The position numbers were made by a program, and so were the translations under genes. This document shows, one piece after another, positions 16,446-25,056 of a DNA stretch of 64,000 nt. This stretch comes from Collinsella tanakaei (lineage in GTDB: Bacteria > Actinomycetota > Coriobacteriia > Coriobacteriales > Coriobacteriaceae). Under the pieces are notes generated by a model, which was not told where the DNA came from, searched no databases, and saw only the letters and a program-made list of their open reading frames with translations. The stretch is from the NCBI RefSeq assembly GCF_016900375.1, contig NZ_JACJKB010000001.1, positions 239,114 to 303,113 of the forward strand, in the 5' to 3' direction. Position 1 is the first letter of the stretch. The number at the start of each line of letters is the position of its first letter.

Positions 16446-17019
16446 TAATGTGGGGCAGAGATGACCTTCCTAGCTCTCATTCCTTACTTTACATAACATA
16501 TATTATCGCGATTTTGTAAGACAGTCGAGGTACACCGGTGGATATCCGCCAACTGCGCTAATCCCGATGCTCGCCGCGCGCCCAACGATACGCAATTATT
16601 GCTCGCATGCCGTCATCAATGACCTTACCGCATTGAGATCGTCTAAGGTCCAACGCGCACCGCACGCAATCGGTCGCTTGGCCCATACGTGCCGCCGCGC
16701 AGCTTCATTCATGCGTACCTTGCCAGTCCCAGTCATCATGATGCGCTCTACGGTCATATTCCCGGCTGTCTCAGTACGGTTGCAATCCATACGAGCCCTT
16801 ATTCGGCCTCTCAGCGCCTCGCTATTCAAGCTCTTAATTGACAGTCTCATATGGCAGGGCCGACACGCGCAGGCTCTGATGACCCGGTCGCATGTCCAAA
16901 TATGCAGATATATCGATACACACGCCGTTTTGCAGACTCAAAGAACCACATGCTTGCAACCGTCAATCGTTATCAGCAGATAAACGGTCTCAGGCCTCAA
17001 ATCGGTCCACCTGTATATA
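16446..17019. other. Long gene-poor region before trxB
   Basis: About 570 bases with visibly lower GC and different composition from the flanking genes. Only weak reading frames are present: 84 codons on the minus strand (16596-16850) beginning MRLSIKSLNSEALRG and ending TLDDLNAVRSLMTACEQ, and a longer frame on the plus strand (16567-16983). Neither has a Shine-Dalgarno sequence or a recognisable domain. It could hold a decayed gene or an RNA; I see nothing definite. Confidence 0.35.
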
Positions 17020-17053
17020 CAGAAACGGGCGCGAGGCAAACCTCCTCGCGCCC
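17020..17053 (-). terminator. Terminator of trxB
   Basis: On the minus strand GGGCGCGAGG and CCTCGCGCCC (17053-17044, 17036-17027) form a 10-bp stem with a 7-base loop, followed by GTTTCTG. Confidence 0.8.
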
Positions 17054-17110
17054 GACCATCCCCTATCGGATGTATATTTAGGTACCTAACTCTATATGAG
17101 ATTCCTCAAC

Positions 17111-18052
17111 CTAGTCCAGCGCATGGACGAATCCATACGCAGCCGTCGCCGCGATGGCGCCATCAGACACTGCGGTGACCACCTGACGCAGGACCTTCGT
17201 GCGCATATCTCCCGCGCAGTACAGGCCCGGCGTGCGCGTGGCCATGTGCTCATCGGTCTGCACTCCCCCGTCGGCGCCGAGGTCGACAAAGGGGCGAACA
17301 AGATCGACGATGGGATCGGTGCCGGCAAACACGAACACGCCGAAGGATCCTTCCGCATACGTCTCCGTCTGCTCCTCGCCCGTCACGTTGTTGCGCAGCG
17401 TGATGCTCGACAGCAGCATGCCGCCATCGACCTTGACGATGGATGTCGAATAGCGGACGGACACGTTGGGCTGCTCGAGCAGCTGATCAACACGGCCTTT
17501 CGGTGCACGGAACTCGTCACGGCGCACGATCATCGTGACCGACTTGGCGATACGCGACAGGTAGAGGCCCTCCTCGCAGGCAGAGTTTCCGCCGCCGACC
17601 ACGAAGACGTCTTTGCCCCGGTAGAACATGCCGTCGCAGGTCGCGCAGTACGACACGCCGCGCCCGCGATAGGTGTCCTCGCCCTCGAAACCCACAGTGC
17701 GCGGAGCGGCACCGGCCGCAACGATCACCGAGGGTGCATGGAACGACTGTCCGTCAGTCACGACGCCGAAACCACCGTCTTCGGAAGCCGACAGGCCCGT
17801 CACCATCGCATACTCCACCGTGGCACCCGCAGCCTCGGCATGATCGAGCATCTTCTGGCCGAGCACTGCGCCGGAGATATCGGGCAGACCGGGATAGTTG
17901 TCGATGATGTCCGTCGTCGCGATCTGCCCACCGGGCATTCCCTGCTCAAGCACAAGCGTTTTCATGCTCGCACGAGCGGCATACAGGCCAGCACTGCTGC
18001 CTGCAGGCCCTGCGCCGATGATGATGACGTCGTAATCGCCGGTATGATCCAT
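17111..18052 (-). CDS. trxB: Thioredoxin reductase (NADPH)
   Basis: Reduces thioredoxin with NADPH through FAD. The 313-residue product has the FAD motif VIIIGAGPAGSSAG, the redox-active CATCDG, the NADPH motif VVGGGNSACEE and a C-terminal FAD contact GLYCAGDMRTK. All features of a low-molecular-weight TrxB are present. The ATG has GAAGG upstream. It is transcribed alone, divergently from the glycosyltransferase gene. Confidence 0.96.
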   Translation of the reverse strand: MDHTGDYDVIIIGAGPAGSSAGLYAARASMKTLVLEQGMPGGQIATTDIIDNYPGLPDISGAVLGQKMLDHAEAAGATVEYAMVTGLSASEDGGFGVVTDGQSFHAPSVIVAAGAAPRTVGFEGEDTYRGRGVSYCATCDGMFYRGKDVFVVGGGNSACEEGLYLSRIAKSVTMIVRRDEFRAPKGRVDQLLEQPNVSVRYSTSIVKVDGGMLLSSITLRNNVTGEEQTETYAEGSFGVFVFAGTDPIVDLVRPFVDLGADGGVQTDEHMATRTPGLYCAGDMRTKVLRQVVTAVSDGAIAATAAYGFVHALD

Positions 18053-18093
18053 GGCAACCGCCTTCCCCTATGTCCATTTCTTCTCTCGTACCC

Positions 18094-18122
18094 ACCATAC
18101 CGGAAATGAATCAGTACGTGAA
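18094..18122 (-). promoter_or_regulatory. Putative trxB promoter
   Basis: On the minus strand TTCACG (18122-18117) and TATGGT (18099-18094) are separated by 17 bases, about 42 bases upstream of the trxB start. Both hexamers are moderate matches to the sigma-70 consensus. Confidence 0.5.
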
Positions 18123-18275
18123 ACGTGTGCGATGGCGTCCATAGTGTGGGTCGTTTTGGACCGTACGAATCTCGTCGGCTTTCACAGGTCGTACACGCGA
18201 GGCATATCCTTTGTTCACCCGTCGGCAATCCCGGCAGCGTACAATAAGGCAGATACGGACCACAAGGGAGTTGAG

Positions 18276-19583
18276 ATGACCCAGAGCACCGAGGAACACG
18301 GAATCGGAGAGCGCCCGGGCGAGCAGCAGCCCGTCATGACGCTGCCCGCTGCCGAATCCGATCGCGCGCCCGTCATCACCATCATGCACGCGTCCGTCGG
18401 CTCCGGCCATCGCGCGGCAGCCAATGCCGTCGCCCAGGCCATCGAGCGCATGCGCGGCACCGAGGGCATCCCCGAAAACGTTCGCGTCGAGGTCATCGAT
18501 ATCCTCGATTTCGGTCGTATCAAGTTTGACGGCAACAAGACCGCCGCATCCTTCACCGGCGCAACCCGCCCCATCTACGACATCACCTGGCGCTACACGC
18601 TAACCGGACGCCTCCTGTGGGGCGGTGGCACGGGCTGGTCGCGCGTGATGTTTCCCGCCTTCAACGCATACGTCGAGAACAAGCGACCCATCGCTATCAT
18701 CGCCACGCACATCACGGCCGCAAACGTCGCCGTCGGCGCACGCATGATCACCGGCATCGACTACCCGCTCATCTGCATTCCCACCGACTACGAGATCGAG
18801 GGCTGGTGGCCGCACAAGGAAACCGACCTATTCTGCGTCGCCACGGAGTTCATGGCCGAGACGCTGCGCCCCCGTTTGGTCGAGGAGTCCCGCATCACAA
18901 TCACGGGCATTCCGGTGCGAGGTGGCTTCGAGACGGAGTTCGATCTCGCAGAGAGCCGCAAGCGCTTTAACCTTCCGCTCGACAAGAAGATCGTCCTCGT
19001 CATGGCTGGCGCCAGCCTGCCGCAGCCGTATGTGCGCTTTCGAGCGGCGATGGAGGAGACGCTTCCCTACCTGCGCGGATTCGAGAACATGCACTTCGTG
19101 TTCCTGCCCGGCAAGGACGTGGAATACGCCGACCGCCTGCGTAGGATTTTCGGCGGCATGAAGCTCGAAAACGTCTCGATCATGGATTACGTCGAGGACA
19201 TGGCCACGCTCATGCGCTGCTCCGACGTTGCCATCCTCAAATCGGGCGGCCTCGCCGTCACCGAATGCCTCTGCGCCCGCCTGCCGATGATCCTGCTTGG
19301 CAAATCGTACGGCCAAGAGAAGGCAAACACCACGATGCTCACCGGCTTCGGCGCCAGCATGCACGCCACGACCGCCCGCGAGCTCATCATGACGCTCAGG
19401 CACCTTCACGACAACCCCATCGCGCTCAAGGCGCTACTCGTCAACGCCGAGACGCTGCGCCGTCCCCATGCTGCCGAGGATATCGTCCGCGAGACCATGC
19501 GCCTTGTTTCCGAACCGCACCGCCCACGCGAACGCCACTTCGCCGAATTCTACTGGGGCGATAAGCCGGCGCATATCCGGTAA
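18276..19583 (+). CDS. UgtP/MGDG-synthase-like glycosyltransferase (GT28)
   Basis: The ATG at 18276 has AAGGGAG seven bases upstream and is preferred to in-frame starts reaching back to 18051. The 435-residue product has the MGDG-synthase N-terminal domain signature (ITIMHASVGSGHRAAANAVAQAI) and the GT28 C-terminal UDP-sugar site ending KSGGLAVTECLCARLPMIL. Such enzymes transfer glucose or galactose to diacylglycerol, making membrane glycolipids and lipoteichoic-acid anchors. The donor and number of sugars added cannot be read from the sequence. An N-terminal extension of about 30 residues precedes the domain. Confidence 0.9.
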   Translation: MTQSTEEHGIGERPGEQQPVMTLPAAESDRAPVITIMHASVGSGHRAAANAVAQAIERMRGTEGIPENVRVEVIDILDFGRIKFDGNKTAASFTGATRPIYDITWRYTLTGRLLWGGGTGWSRVMFPAFNAYVENKRPIAIIATHITAANVAVGARMITGIDYPLICIPTDYEIEGWWPHKETDLFCVATEFMAETLRPRLVEESRITITGIPVRGGFETEFDLAESRKRFNLPLDKKIVLVMAGASLPQPYVRFRAAMEETLPYLRGFENMHFVFLPGKDVEYADRLRRIFGGMKLENVSIMDYVEDMATLMRCSDVAILKSGGLAVTECLCARLPMILLGKSYGQEKANTTMLTGFGASMHATTARELIMTLRHLHDNPIALKALLVNAETLRRPHAAEDIVRETMRLVSEPHRPRERHFAEFYWGDKPAHIR

Positions 19584-19603
19584 GCGTCGATACGCTTTTT
19601 CTT
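19582..19603 (+). terminator. Terminator of the GT28 gene
   Basis: AGCGT (19583-19587) and ACGCT (19592-19596) form a short stem with CGAT loop directly at the stop codon, followed by TTTTTC. Its T run is the first part of the left arm of the 45-bp inverted repeat. Confidence 0.6.
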
Positions 19604-19709
19604 ACCCGGAGGGCCGCAACGGATAACCCCATCAGAACGTCCTCGCCCTGCGGGCTGCGGGATTGTTCTGATGGGGTTATCCGTTGCGGCCCTCCGGGTA
19701 AGAAAAAGC
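19594..19709. repeat. Inverted repeat with perfect 45-bp arms between convergent genes
   Basis: 19594-19638 and 19665-19709 are exact reverse complements around a 26-base loop. The arms begin GCTTTTTCTTACCCGGAGG. The outer ends coincide with the T runs of the two flanking terminators, one for each converging gene. Confidence 0.92.
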
Positions 19710-19729
19710 GCCCCGTTGCAGAGGCGCTT
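19702..19729 (-). terminator. Terminator of the nrdR-dut operon
   Basis: On the minus strand AAGCGCC (19729-19723) and GGCGCTT (19712-19706) pair and are followed by TTTTTC. It starts 14 bases past the dut stop. Confidence 0.8.
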
Positions 19730-19743
19730 CGAATGCAACCGTG

Positions 19744-20187
19744 TTATGCAGTGCCGCTCGAGCCGAATCCGCCGGCTCCGCGATCGGTCTCGTCGAGCTC
19801 GTCCACCTCGACGAGATGGACGATGGGAACCTGCTGGATTACGAGCTGGGCGATGCGCTCGCCGCGCTCGATGGAGATCGTGTTCTCGGGATCGAGGTTG
19901 ACGGCGATGACCTTGAGCTCACCACGGTAGTGGGCATCGATCAGGCCGGGCGTGTTCGCTATGGAAAGACCCTGCTTGAGAGCAAGCCCGCTGCGGGGCT
20001 GGACGAAGCCGGCATAGCCGTCGGGAAGCGCAATGGCAAGGCCGGTTGGGATGAGCACGCGCTCAAAAGGCTTGATCTCCACCGAGGCGTTCGCGCGAAG
20101 ATCGAGTCCGGCATCACCCTCATAAGCATAAGAGGGCAGCTCCACAGAGGGGTCAAGTCGCTTGATCGCAACGTTCAGTTCGGGCAT
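19744..20187 (-). CDS. dut: dUTP diphosphatase
   Basis: Hydrolyses dUTP to dUMP, keeping uracil out of DNA and feeding dTMP synthesis. The 147-residue trimeric-type dUTPase shows motif 1 in EGDAGLDLRA, motif 2 PRSGLAL, motif 3 NTPGLIDAHYRGE with the catalytic aspartate, motif 4 RIAQLV and the C-terminal motif 5 RGAGGFGSSG. It starts 4 bases after the nrdR stop, so the two are one transcription unit joined by a nucleotide-metabolism theme. Confidence 0.96.
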   Translation of the reverse strand: MPELNVAIKRLDPSVELPSYAYEGDAGLDLRANASVEIKPFERVLIPTGLAIALPDGYAGFVQPRSGLALKQGLSIANTPGLIDAHYRGELKVIAVNLDPENTISIERGERIAQLVIQQVPIVHLVEVDELDETDRGAGGFGSSGTA

Positions 20188-20191
20188 CTCA

Positions 20192-20635
20192 TCACCTCAA
20201 CCTATTGAGCTCATCGATGAACTCATCGACATCCTGGAAATCGCGGTAGACGGAAGCGAAGCGGATATAGGCCACCTTATCGAGCTTCTGCAGGCGCTTG
20301 AGCACCATCTCGCCCAGCTCATCGGACTTCACGGCCGTAAGCGTACGCCCACGAAGCTCATACTCGATATCGTCGATCAGGCCGTTCAGCTGTTGCAGAT
20401 CGATATCGCGCTTCGACGTGGCGCGCATAAGGCCGACGAGCAGCTTGTTGCGATCGAAGGGCTGCGAGGTGCCGTCGCGCTTGATGACCTCGATGGGATC
20501 TTCGCAGCGCTCGAAGGTCGTGAAGCGGTAGCCGCACGAACGGCATTCCCTTCGACGTTTGATGGCGTTGGTGGCGTCTTGCGTGCGGGAATCGACGACG
20601 CGCGTGTCGTCCTTACCGCATTTCGGGCAACGCAT
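20192..20635 (-). CDS. nrdR: Transcriptional repressor NrdR
   Basis: Zinc-ribbon/ATP-cone repressor of ribonucleotide reductase genes. I start at ATG 20635 (AAGGGG upstream), so the protein opens MRCPKCGKDDTRVVDSR; a frame to 20656 adds seven unconserved residues. The zinc ribbon uses CPKC and CRSC, and the ATP cone follows from about residue 46 (PIEVIKRDGTSQPFDRNKL). The 147-residue length is usual. No nrd genes or clear NrdR boxes are in the window; the partner here is dut. Confidence 0.96.
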   Translation of the reverse strand: MRCPKCGKDDTRVVDSRTQDATNAIKRRRECRSCGYRFTTFERCEDPIEVIKRDGTSQPFDRNKLLVGLMRATSKRDIDLQQLNGLIDDIEYELRGRTLTAVKSDELGEMVLKRLQKLDKVAYIRFASVYRDFQDVDEFIDELNRLR

Positions 20636-20684
20636 GGAACCCCTTTCGTCTACCAATCAACGACCTCAGGATACCATGTAAGAC

Positions 20685-20710
20685 GAAGGCGGCCATAACA
20701 GACCGCCTTC
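20685..20710 (-). terminator. Hairpin between the LysM gene and nrdR
   Basis: On the minus strand GAAGGCGG (20710-20703) pairs with CCGCCTTC (20692-20685) around TCTGTTATGG, followed by GTCTTAC. It is a likely, weakly U-tracted terminator for the upstream SOS gene. Confidence 0.6.
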
Positions 20711-20749
20711 GAAACCATCAACCACACGAATAGGACCTCGTGCGAGCAG

Positions 20750-21169
20750 CTATGCGGGAACGACAAGCGTCTCCCCCGCGCGAAGCATGCCATCGGACAG
20801 ATCGTTCCATGCGCGGACGATATCGACCGTCTGGCGCGTGCTCACGTTGTCCGCGGGATGCGCCTCGGCGATAGCCCAGAGCGTATCGTCCGGGGACACC
20901 GTGATCGTCATGCGCTCCTCGGAAGCGAGAGCGCGATCGTACATAGCCTGACCTGCGGAGAGAAACTGAAGGCTGCAGGCGATGGCGGAGGCGACGATGA
21001 ACAGCGCCAGGGCAGCGCGAATCAGCGTGTGGAGCGCATTCGCCGGACGGACAGTCTCAACGGCACTCTTACGAGGATGCGAAGCGGAACCGTCGATAAC
21101 GGTGAAGACGGGACGGGTGGGCTCGAGTGCAAGCGCGAGGTTGCCATCGGTGAGCGTGATGCCGGTCAT
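20750..21169 (-). CDS. Small membrane LysM protein divergent from lexA (YneA-like)
   Basis: A 139-residue protein with a cytoplasmic N-terminal stretch (about 1-45), one membrane helix (about 48-70, [19 protein letters not shown]) and an extracytoplasmic LysM domain (about 85-138: [19 protein letters not shown]...[10 protein letters not shown]). The layout and the position back-to-back with lexA match YneA-type SOS cell-division inhibitors of Firmicutes and DivS-like proteins of Actinobacteria. Its promoter carries a LexA box in the spacer, so it should be induced by DNA damage. The division-inhibitor role is inferred from context; direct similarity to YneA outside LysM is weak. Confidence 0.8.
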   Translation of the reverse strand: MTGITLTDGNLALALEPTRPVFTVIDGSASHPRKSAVETVRPANALHTLIRAALALFIVASAIACSLQFLSAGQAMYDRALASEERMTITVSPDDTLWAIAEAHPADNVSTRQTVDIVRAWNDLSDGMLRAGETLVVPA

Positions 21170-21231
21170 GTATATCTCCTCTCGTCGTGGTTGACGATAG
21201 TAGGTATATCGTCTCGCGCGGACATTTTCTC

Positions 21232-21260
21232 TAGCGTGAGAACGCGTGTTCGGGTATCAT
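21232..21260 (+). promoter_or_regulatory. Putative lexA promoter with LexA box
   Basis: TATCAT (21255-21260) lies 17 bases after a poor -35 (TAGCGT, 21232-21237). The spacer holds a LexA box at 21239-21252, AGAACGCGTGTTCG, which read on the other strand is CGAACACGCGTTCT. Confidence 0.6.
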
Positions 21261-21287
21261 TATTAGCGAACAGTTGTTCCCCGTCAA
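21259..21287 (-). promoter_or_regulatory. SOS promoter of the LysM gene
   Basis: On the minus strand TTGACG (21287-21282) and AATAAT (21264-21259) are separated by 17 bases. The spacer contains a LexA box, GGAACAACTGTTCG (21280-21267). This is the same geometry as the recA promoter at 31535-31563. The -10 overlaps the -10 of the lexA promoter on the other strand. Confidence 0.8.
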
Positions 21288-21295
21288 TACAAAAT

Positions 21296-21309
21296 CGAAC
21301 ATCTGTTTG
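21296..21309. promoter_or_regulatory. Third LexA box in the lexA leader
   Basis: CGAACATCTGTTTG lies 17 bases before the lexA ATG. It keeps CGAAC-N4-GTTTG symmetry and makes three LexA sites in 71 bases, as expected for an autoregulated lexA. Confidence 0.65.
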
Positions 21310-21325
21310 GAGAAAGGATACGCAC

Positions 21326-21964
21326 ATGGCCCGCAGCATCACGAAGCGCCAGCAGCAGATCTACGATTTCATCCGCTCTTACCAGCACGAGAAGGGCTAT
21401 CCGCCCAGCGTGCGCGAGATGGCGGCTGCCGTCGGCCTGTCCTCCCCTTCCACCGTACACGCGCACCTCGCGGCGCTAGAGGACCATGGCCTTATCCGGC
21501 GCGACAAGACGAAACCGCGCGCCCTCGAGGTCTTCGAGCAAGACGGTGAACCCGCTCGCACACCCGAGGTCACCGAGGCGCCTGCTCGCGGCACGGTCTC
21601 GCTGCCGCTTGTCGGCCGTGTCGCCGCGGGCATTCCCATCCTGGCCGAGCAGAACATCGAGGATACCTTCACGCTTCCGACCGAGATCGCGACCGATGCT
21701 AGCTCCTTCGTCCTCGAGGTGCACGGCAACTCGATGATCAACGCCGGTATCTTCAACGGCGATTACATCATCGTCCGCGAGCAGCACAGCGCCATGAACG
21801 GAGAGATCGTCGTCGCGATGATCGATGGTGAGGCCACGGTCAAGACGTTCTACAAAGAGCGCGGACGCGTCCGCCTGCAGCCGGAAAACGACGCCATGGA
21901 GCCCATCTACGCGACGAACCCGACGATCCTGGGCAAGGTCGTCGGTCTCATGAGGCGCTTCTAG
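21326..21964 (+). CDS. lexA: SOS repressor LexA
   Basis: The ATG at 21326 has GGAGAAAGG upstream and gives a 212-residue protein. The N-terminal winged helix reads [15 protein letters not shown] and [24 protein letters not shown]. The self-cleavage site is the Ala-Gly bond in [10 protein letters not shown]; the catalytic serine is in [10 protein letters not shown] and the lysine in ATVKTFYK. It represses itself, the divergent LysM gene and recA, judging from CGAAC-N4-GTTCG boxes in all three promoters. Confidence 0.97.
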   Translation: MARSITKRQQQIYDFIRSYQHEKGYPPSVREMAAAVGLSSPSTVHAHLAALEDHGLIRRDKTKPRALEVFEQDGEPARTPEVTEAPARGTVSLPLVGRVAAGIPILAEQNIEDTFTLPTEIATDASSFVLEVHGNSMINAGIFNGDYIIVREQHSAMNGEIVVAMIDGEATVKTFYKERGRVRLQPENDAMEPIYATNPTILGKVVGLMRRF

Positions 21965-21966
21965 AT

Positions 21967-22710
21967 ATGGCTTCCGACGCGCTTACGTCCGATGCGCCCG
22001 CACCGCGCGGGCGCATCGCCTTCTTTGATACCCTGCGCGGATTCACCGTAATATCGATGGTGTGTTTCCATGCGGCCTATGACGCAGCCTATATCTACGG
22101 GTATGGGCTCGATTGGTTTTTGGATCCCATGATCCAAAACCTCTGGCGCGCCTCCATCAGCTGGGTCTTTCTGGCGCTTGCCGGCTGGATGTGCTCACTC
22201 AGCCGAAACAACGTTCGTCGCGGTCTGCGCTACGCTGCAGCCGCCCTTGCCGTCTGGGCGGCAACCTCAATCGCCGCTGTCGACACGCCCATCTCGTTCG
22301 GCATCATCTTCTGCATGGCGGCAAGTACGCTCATCTATGCGGCCGTAGCACCGGCTTTGAAGCGTATACCCGCAGGCATCGGCCTTCTGCTCTGCCTTGC
22401 GCTCTTTGCCGTAACCTACGGCGTTCCCGATGCCACGATCCCCTTCCGCGGCCTTTCCTGGCTCGGTTTTCCCGGACCGGGATTCGTTTCAGGCGACTAC
22501 TACCCGCTCATACCGTTCACCTTCATGTACCTTGCAGGGGCGTTTGGCGCCCAGCTCTTCACAAAGCTCACGCACGGCTCCTATCCGGAGTGGATGCGGC
22601 GCTTCGACATTCCTCCGCTGCGCGTCATAGGCAACCACAGCCTTGCGATCTATCTGATCCACCAGATCGCCCTGGTCGGCATCTTTGAGGCTCTCGCGCT
22701 GCTTGCCTGA
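21967..22710 (+). CDS. DUF1624 / HGSNAT-like membrane acyltransferase
   Basis: A 247-residue integral membrane protein with about seven hydrophobic segments. The N-terminal FFDTLRGFTVISMVCFHAAYD and the late VIGNHSLAIYLIHQ are typical of the heparan-alpha-glucosaminide N-acetyltransferase-like catalytic domain (DUF1624). Members move acyl groups across membranes to sugars; the substrate here is unknown. It begins two bases after the lexA stop without a gap, so it is transcribed with lexA and may rise in the SOS response. Confidence 0.85.
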   Translation: MASDALTSDAPAPRGRIAFFDTLRGFTVISMVCFHAAYDAAYIYGYGLDWFLDPMIQNLWRASISWVFLALAGWMCSLSRNNVRRGLRYAAAALAVWAATSIAAVDTPISFGIIFCMAASTLIYAAVAPALKRIPAGIGLLLCLALFAVTYGVPDATIPFRGLSWLGFPGPGFVSGDYYPLIPFTFMYLAGAFGAQLFTKLTHGSYPEWMRRFDIPPLRVIGNHSLAIYLIHQIALVGIFEALALLA

Positions 22711-22734
22711 GACTCATACCAACTTCTCAAGAGA

Positions 22735-22774
22735 AACCCCGGTGCACGCAGTACAGGAGCCGTGCATCGGGGTT
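22735..22774. terminator. Bidirectional terminator between the DUF1624 gene and hflX
   Basis: AACCCCGGTGCAC and GTGCATCGGGGTT (22735-22747, 22762-22774) pair with one mismatch. On the minus strand TTTCTC follows; on the plus strand ATCAAT follows. It serves two convergent genes. Confidence 0.7.
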
Positions 22775-22804
22775 ATCAATATCGAGCGCTCAAACGGAGA
22801 AGGC

Positions 22805-24094
22805 TTACTCAACGAGGTAGCGCGCGAGCGCACCGGCAATGCGCTCGGGCACCTTCGCCACGATGCGCACGCCGCCGCCATGGTATTCCTCGCTGATAAC
22901 CGAGCCCTGCTCGCGAACGAGCTTAACGAGCGCTCCCTCGCGATACGGAATGTCTGCGCTGACGAGCCTGTCGGTCGCGGCGGCCTCGGCGGAGAGTCGC
23001 TCGAGCAGCTCGTCGATACCGTACTTCGTATGGGCGGAGAAGAAGACCGCCTGCGGATGGCGCCGCTTCAGCGTATCGAGCTCGTTGGCATCGATGAGAT
23101 CGACCTTGTTGAACACCGTGACCGACGGGCGCTCGCCCGCGCTGATCTCGTCGAGCACGCGATCGACCGCCTCGGCCTGACGCTCATGATCGTCATCGGA
23201 GATATCGATGACCTTCAGGATAAGGTCCGCTCCGAGCACCTCGGACAGCGTCGACTTGAAGGCCTCGACCAAGCCATGGGGCAGTTTCTGGATGAAGCCG
23301 ACCGTATCGGTGATGGTGACGGACCGGCCGCCCGGCAGCGTATAGGCACGCGTCGTCGGGTCGAGCGTCGCGAAGAGCTTGTCCTCGATAAGCACGCTCG
23401 CGCCGGTCAGCGCATTCAAGAACGTCGACTTGCCCGCATTGGTGTAGCCGGCAAGGGCGATGCGGAACGAATCGGAGGCGATACGGCTCTTTGCCTGCAC
23501 GCCACGGCGCTTTTCAAGCTCCTTCAGCTCACGGCGCAGCGCCGCGATGCGGTTGCGGATCAGGCGGCGGTCGACCTCGAGCTGGCTTTCGCCCTGACCG
23601 AAACGGCTGCCGATGCCGCCGCGCGTCTGCTCCTTTGCCAGATGCGACCACATGCCGCGCAGGCGCGGCAGCAGATACTGAAGCTGCGCGAGCTGAACCT
23701 GCAGACGACCCTCTCGAGTCGTCGCATGCAGGCCGAAGATATCGAGGATCAGCGCGGTTCGATCGATGATCTTCGTCGGTTCACCGATCGTTCGCTCGAG
23801 ATGGGACTGCTGCGCAGGCGTCAGATCCTCATCGAAGATGACCACATCGGCATCCAGGCGCCGAACCAGCCCCTTCAGCTCTTCGACCTTACCAGATCCG
23901 ATAAACGATTTCGGAACCGGACGGTCCAGGCGCTGCGTGAGACGACCGACGACCACGGCACCCGCGGTATCGGCAAGCCTCTCGAGCTCATCGAGCGAAC
24001 GGTCGACCGGCCACGCGCCGTCGCGCCATTCGACGCCGACGAGCACGGCCCGCTCGGGCTCTACCGCGGTGGAAAGAAACGAAAATCGCGTCAC
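22805..24094 (-). CDS. hflX: Ribosome-associated GTPase HflX
   Basis: HflX splits stalled or hibernating 70S ribosomes using nucleotide hydrolysis. I choose GTG at 24094, which overlaps the miaA stop as GTGA and has AAGGAG five bases upstream. The 429-residue product has the N-terminal HflX domain (GSGKVEELKGLV, VIFDEDLTPAQQSHLE), a helical linker and the G domain with GYTNAGKST, DTVGFI and NKVDLI. It belongs to the miaB-miaA-hflX transcript, the order miaA-hflX also seen in enterobacteria. Confidence 0.95.
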   Translation of the reverse strand: MTRFSFLSTAVEPERAVLVGVEWRDGAWPVDRSLDELERLADTAGAVVVGRLTQRLDRPVPKSFIGSGKVEELKGLVRRLDADVVIFDEDLTPAQQSHLERTIGEPTKIIDRTALILDIFGLHATTREGRLQVQLAQLQYLLPRLRGMWSHLAKEQTRGGIGSRFGQGESQLEVDRRLIRNRIAALRRELKELEKRRGVQAKSRIASDSFRIALAGYTNAGKSTFLNALTGASVLIEDKLFATLDPTTRAYTLPGGRSVTITDTVGFIQKLPHGLVEAFKSTLSEVLGADLILKVIDISDDDHERQAEAVDRVLDEISAGERPSVTVFNKVDLIDANELDTLKRRHPQAVFFSAHTKYGIDELLERLSAEAAATDRLVSADIPYREGALVKLVREQGSVISEEYHGGGVRIVAKVPERIAGALARYLVE

Positions 24095-25056
24095 GCCGTC
24101 TCCTTGTTGACCTTCTGCACGATGTAATCGGCTGCGCCCTGCGCGTCCAGGGCATCCATATCGATCCACTCGATGCGCTCGTCGCGACGGAACCACGACA
24201 GCTGGCGCTTCGCATAGCGACGCGAGCGTAGCTTCACCGTCTCGATGGCCTCGTCAAGCGTGATTTCGCCCTCGAGCGCCTCGATAATCTCCTTGTACCC
24301 GATTGCCTGCCTCGACGTGAGGGCGTCCGACATGCCCTGGTCCATAAGGCCGCGCACCTCTTCGACCAAGCCGAGTTCGACCATGCGGTCCACGCGCTCG
24401 TCAATGCGACGGTACAGCCGCTCGCGATCCATCGTGAGCGCGAACTGCAGGCTCGGATACCAGGAGACGGGCTGCGAGAACCCGCTGTGCTGGTCGGCAT
24501 ACGACGTTCCCTCGTCGAGCATCTCGAGCGCGCGGACGGTCCGACGCACGTTGTGGGGGTGGATGAGCGCAGCACTTCTGGGATCGAGCTGCTCCAGATA
24601 GGCATGGATGCCTTCGTCGCCAAGCTCAGCCGCCATCTTCTGGTACTTCTCGCGCGAAGGGCTCTCGAGCTCGCCCGCGGGAAACCTCATGTCGTCAAGG
24701 GCGGCGCGCACGTACAGGCCCGTTCCGCCGCACAGCACGGGAACCTTGCCAGCGGCACGCAGGCGGTCGATCTCCAAACGCGCATCGCGCTGGAACAGAG
24801 CGGCAGAATACTCCTCGCCAGGATCCACGACGTCCACCAGCCGCAACGGAACGACACGCTCCGCCACCGGGGTCTTCGCCGTGCCGATATCCATACCGCG
24901 ATACACCTGCATCGCATCGGCGGAAATGACCTCGCTGCCAAGTGAAGAGGCAACGAGATCCGCAACAGCGCTTTTGCCGGAAGCCGTCGGGCCTACGACG
25001 GCGATGACGCACGGGCCTCCGTCGTCAAAAGGACGGATAGCCGGCTCATCGCTCAT
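24091..25056 (-). CDS. miaA: tRNA dimethylallyltransferase MiaA
   Basis: Adds a dimethylallyl group to A37 of tRNAs that read UNN codons. The 321-residue product has the P-loop GPTASGKSAVADLV, the SADAMQVYRGMDIGTAKT substrate motif and the QAIGYKEII segment. Its start overlaps the miaB stop by four bases and its stop overlaps hflX. Its product i6A37 is the substrate of MiaB encoded just upstream, so the two steps are co-expressed. Confidence 0.97.
   Translation of the reverse strand: MSDEPAIRPFDDGGPCVIAVVGPTASGKSAVADLVASSLGSEVISADAMQVYRGMDIGTAKTPVAERVVPLRLVDVVDPGEEYSAALFQRDARLEIDRLRAAGKVPVLCGGTGLYVRAALDDMRFPAGELESPSREKYQKMAAELGDEGIHAYLEQLDPRSAALIHPHNVRRTVRALEMLDEGTSYADQHSGFSQPVSWYPSLQFALTMDRERLYRRIDERVDRMVELGLVEEVRGLMDQGMSDALTSRQAIGYKEIIEALEGEITLDEAIETVKLRSRRYAKRQLSWFRRDERIEWIDMDALDAQGAADYIVQKVNKETA

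Noticed and set aside
18051..18275. N-terminal extension of the GT28 glycosyltransferase
   Set aside because: In-frame but overlaps the divergent trxB start and promoter; the ATG at 18276 has an ideal ribosome-binding site.
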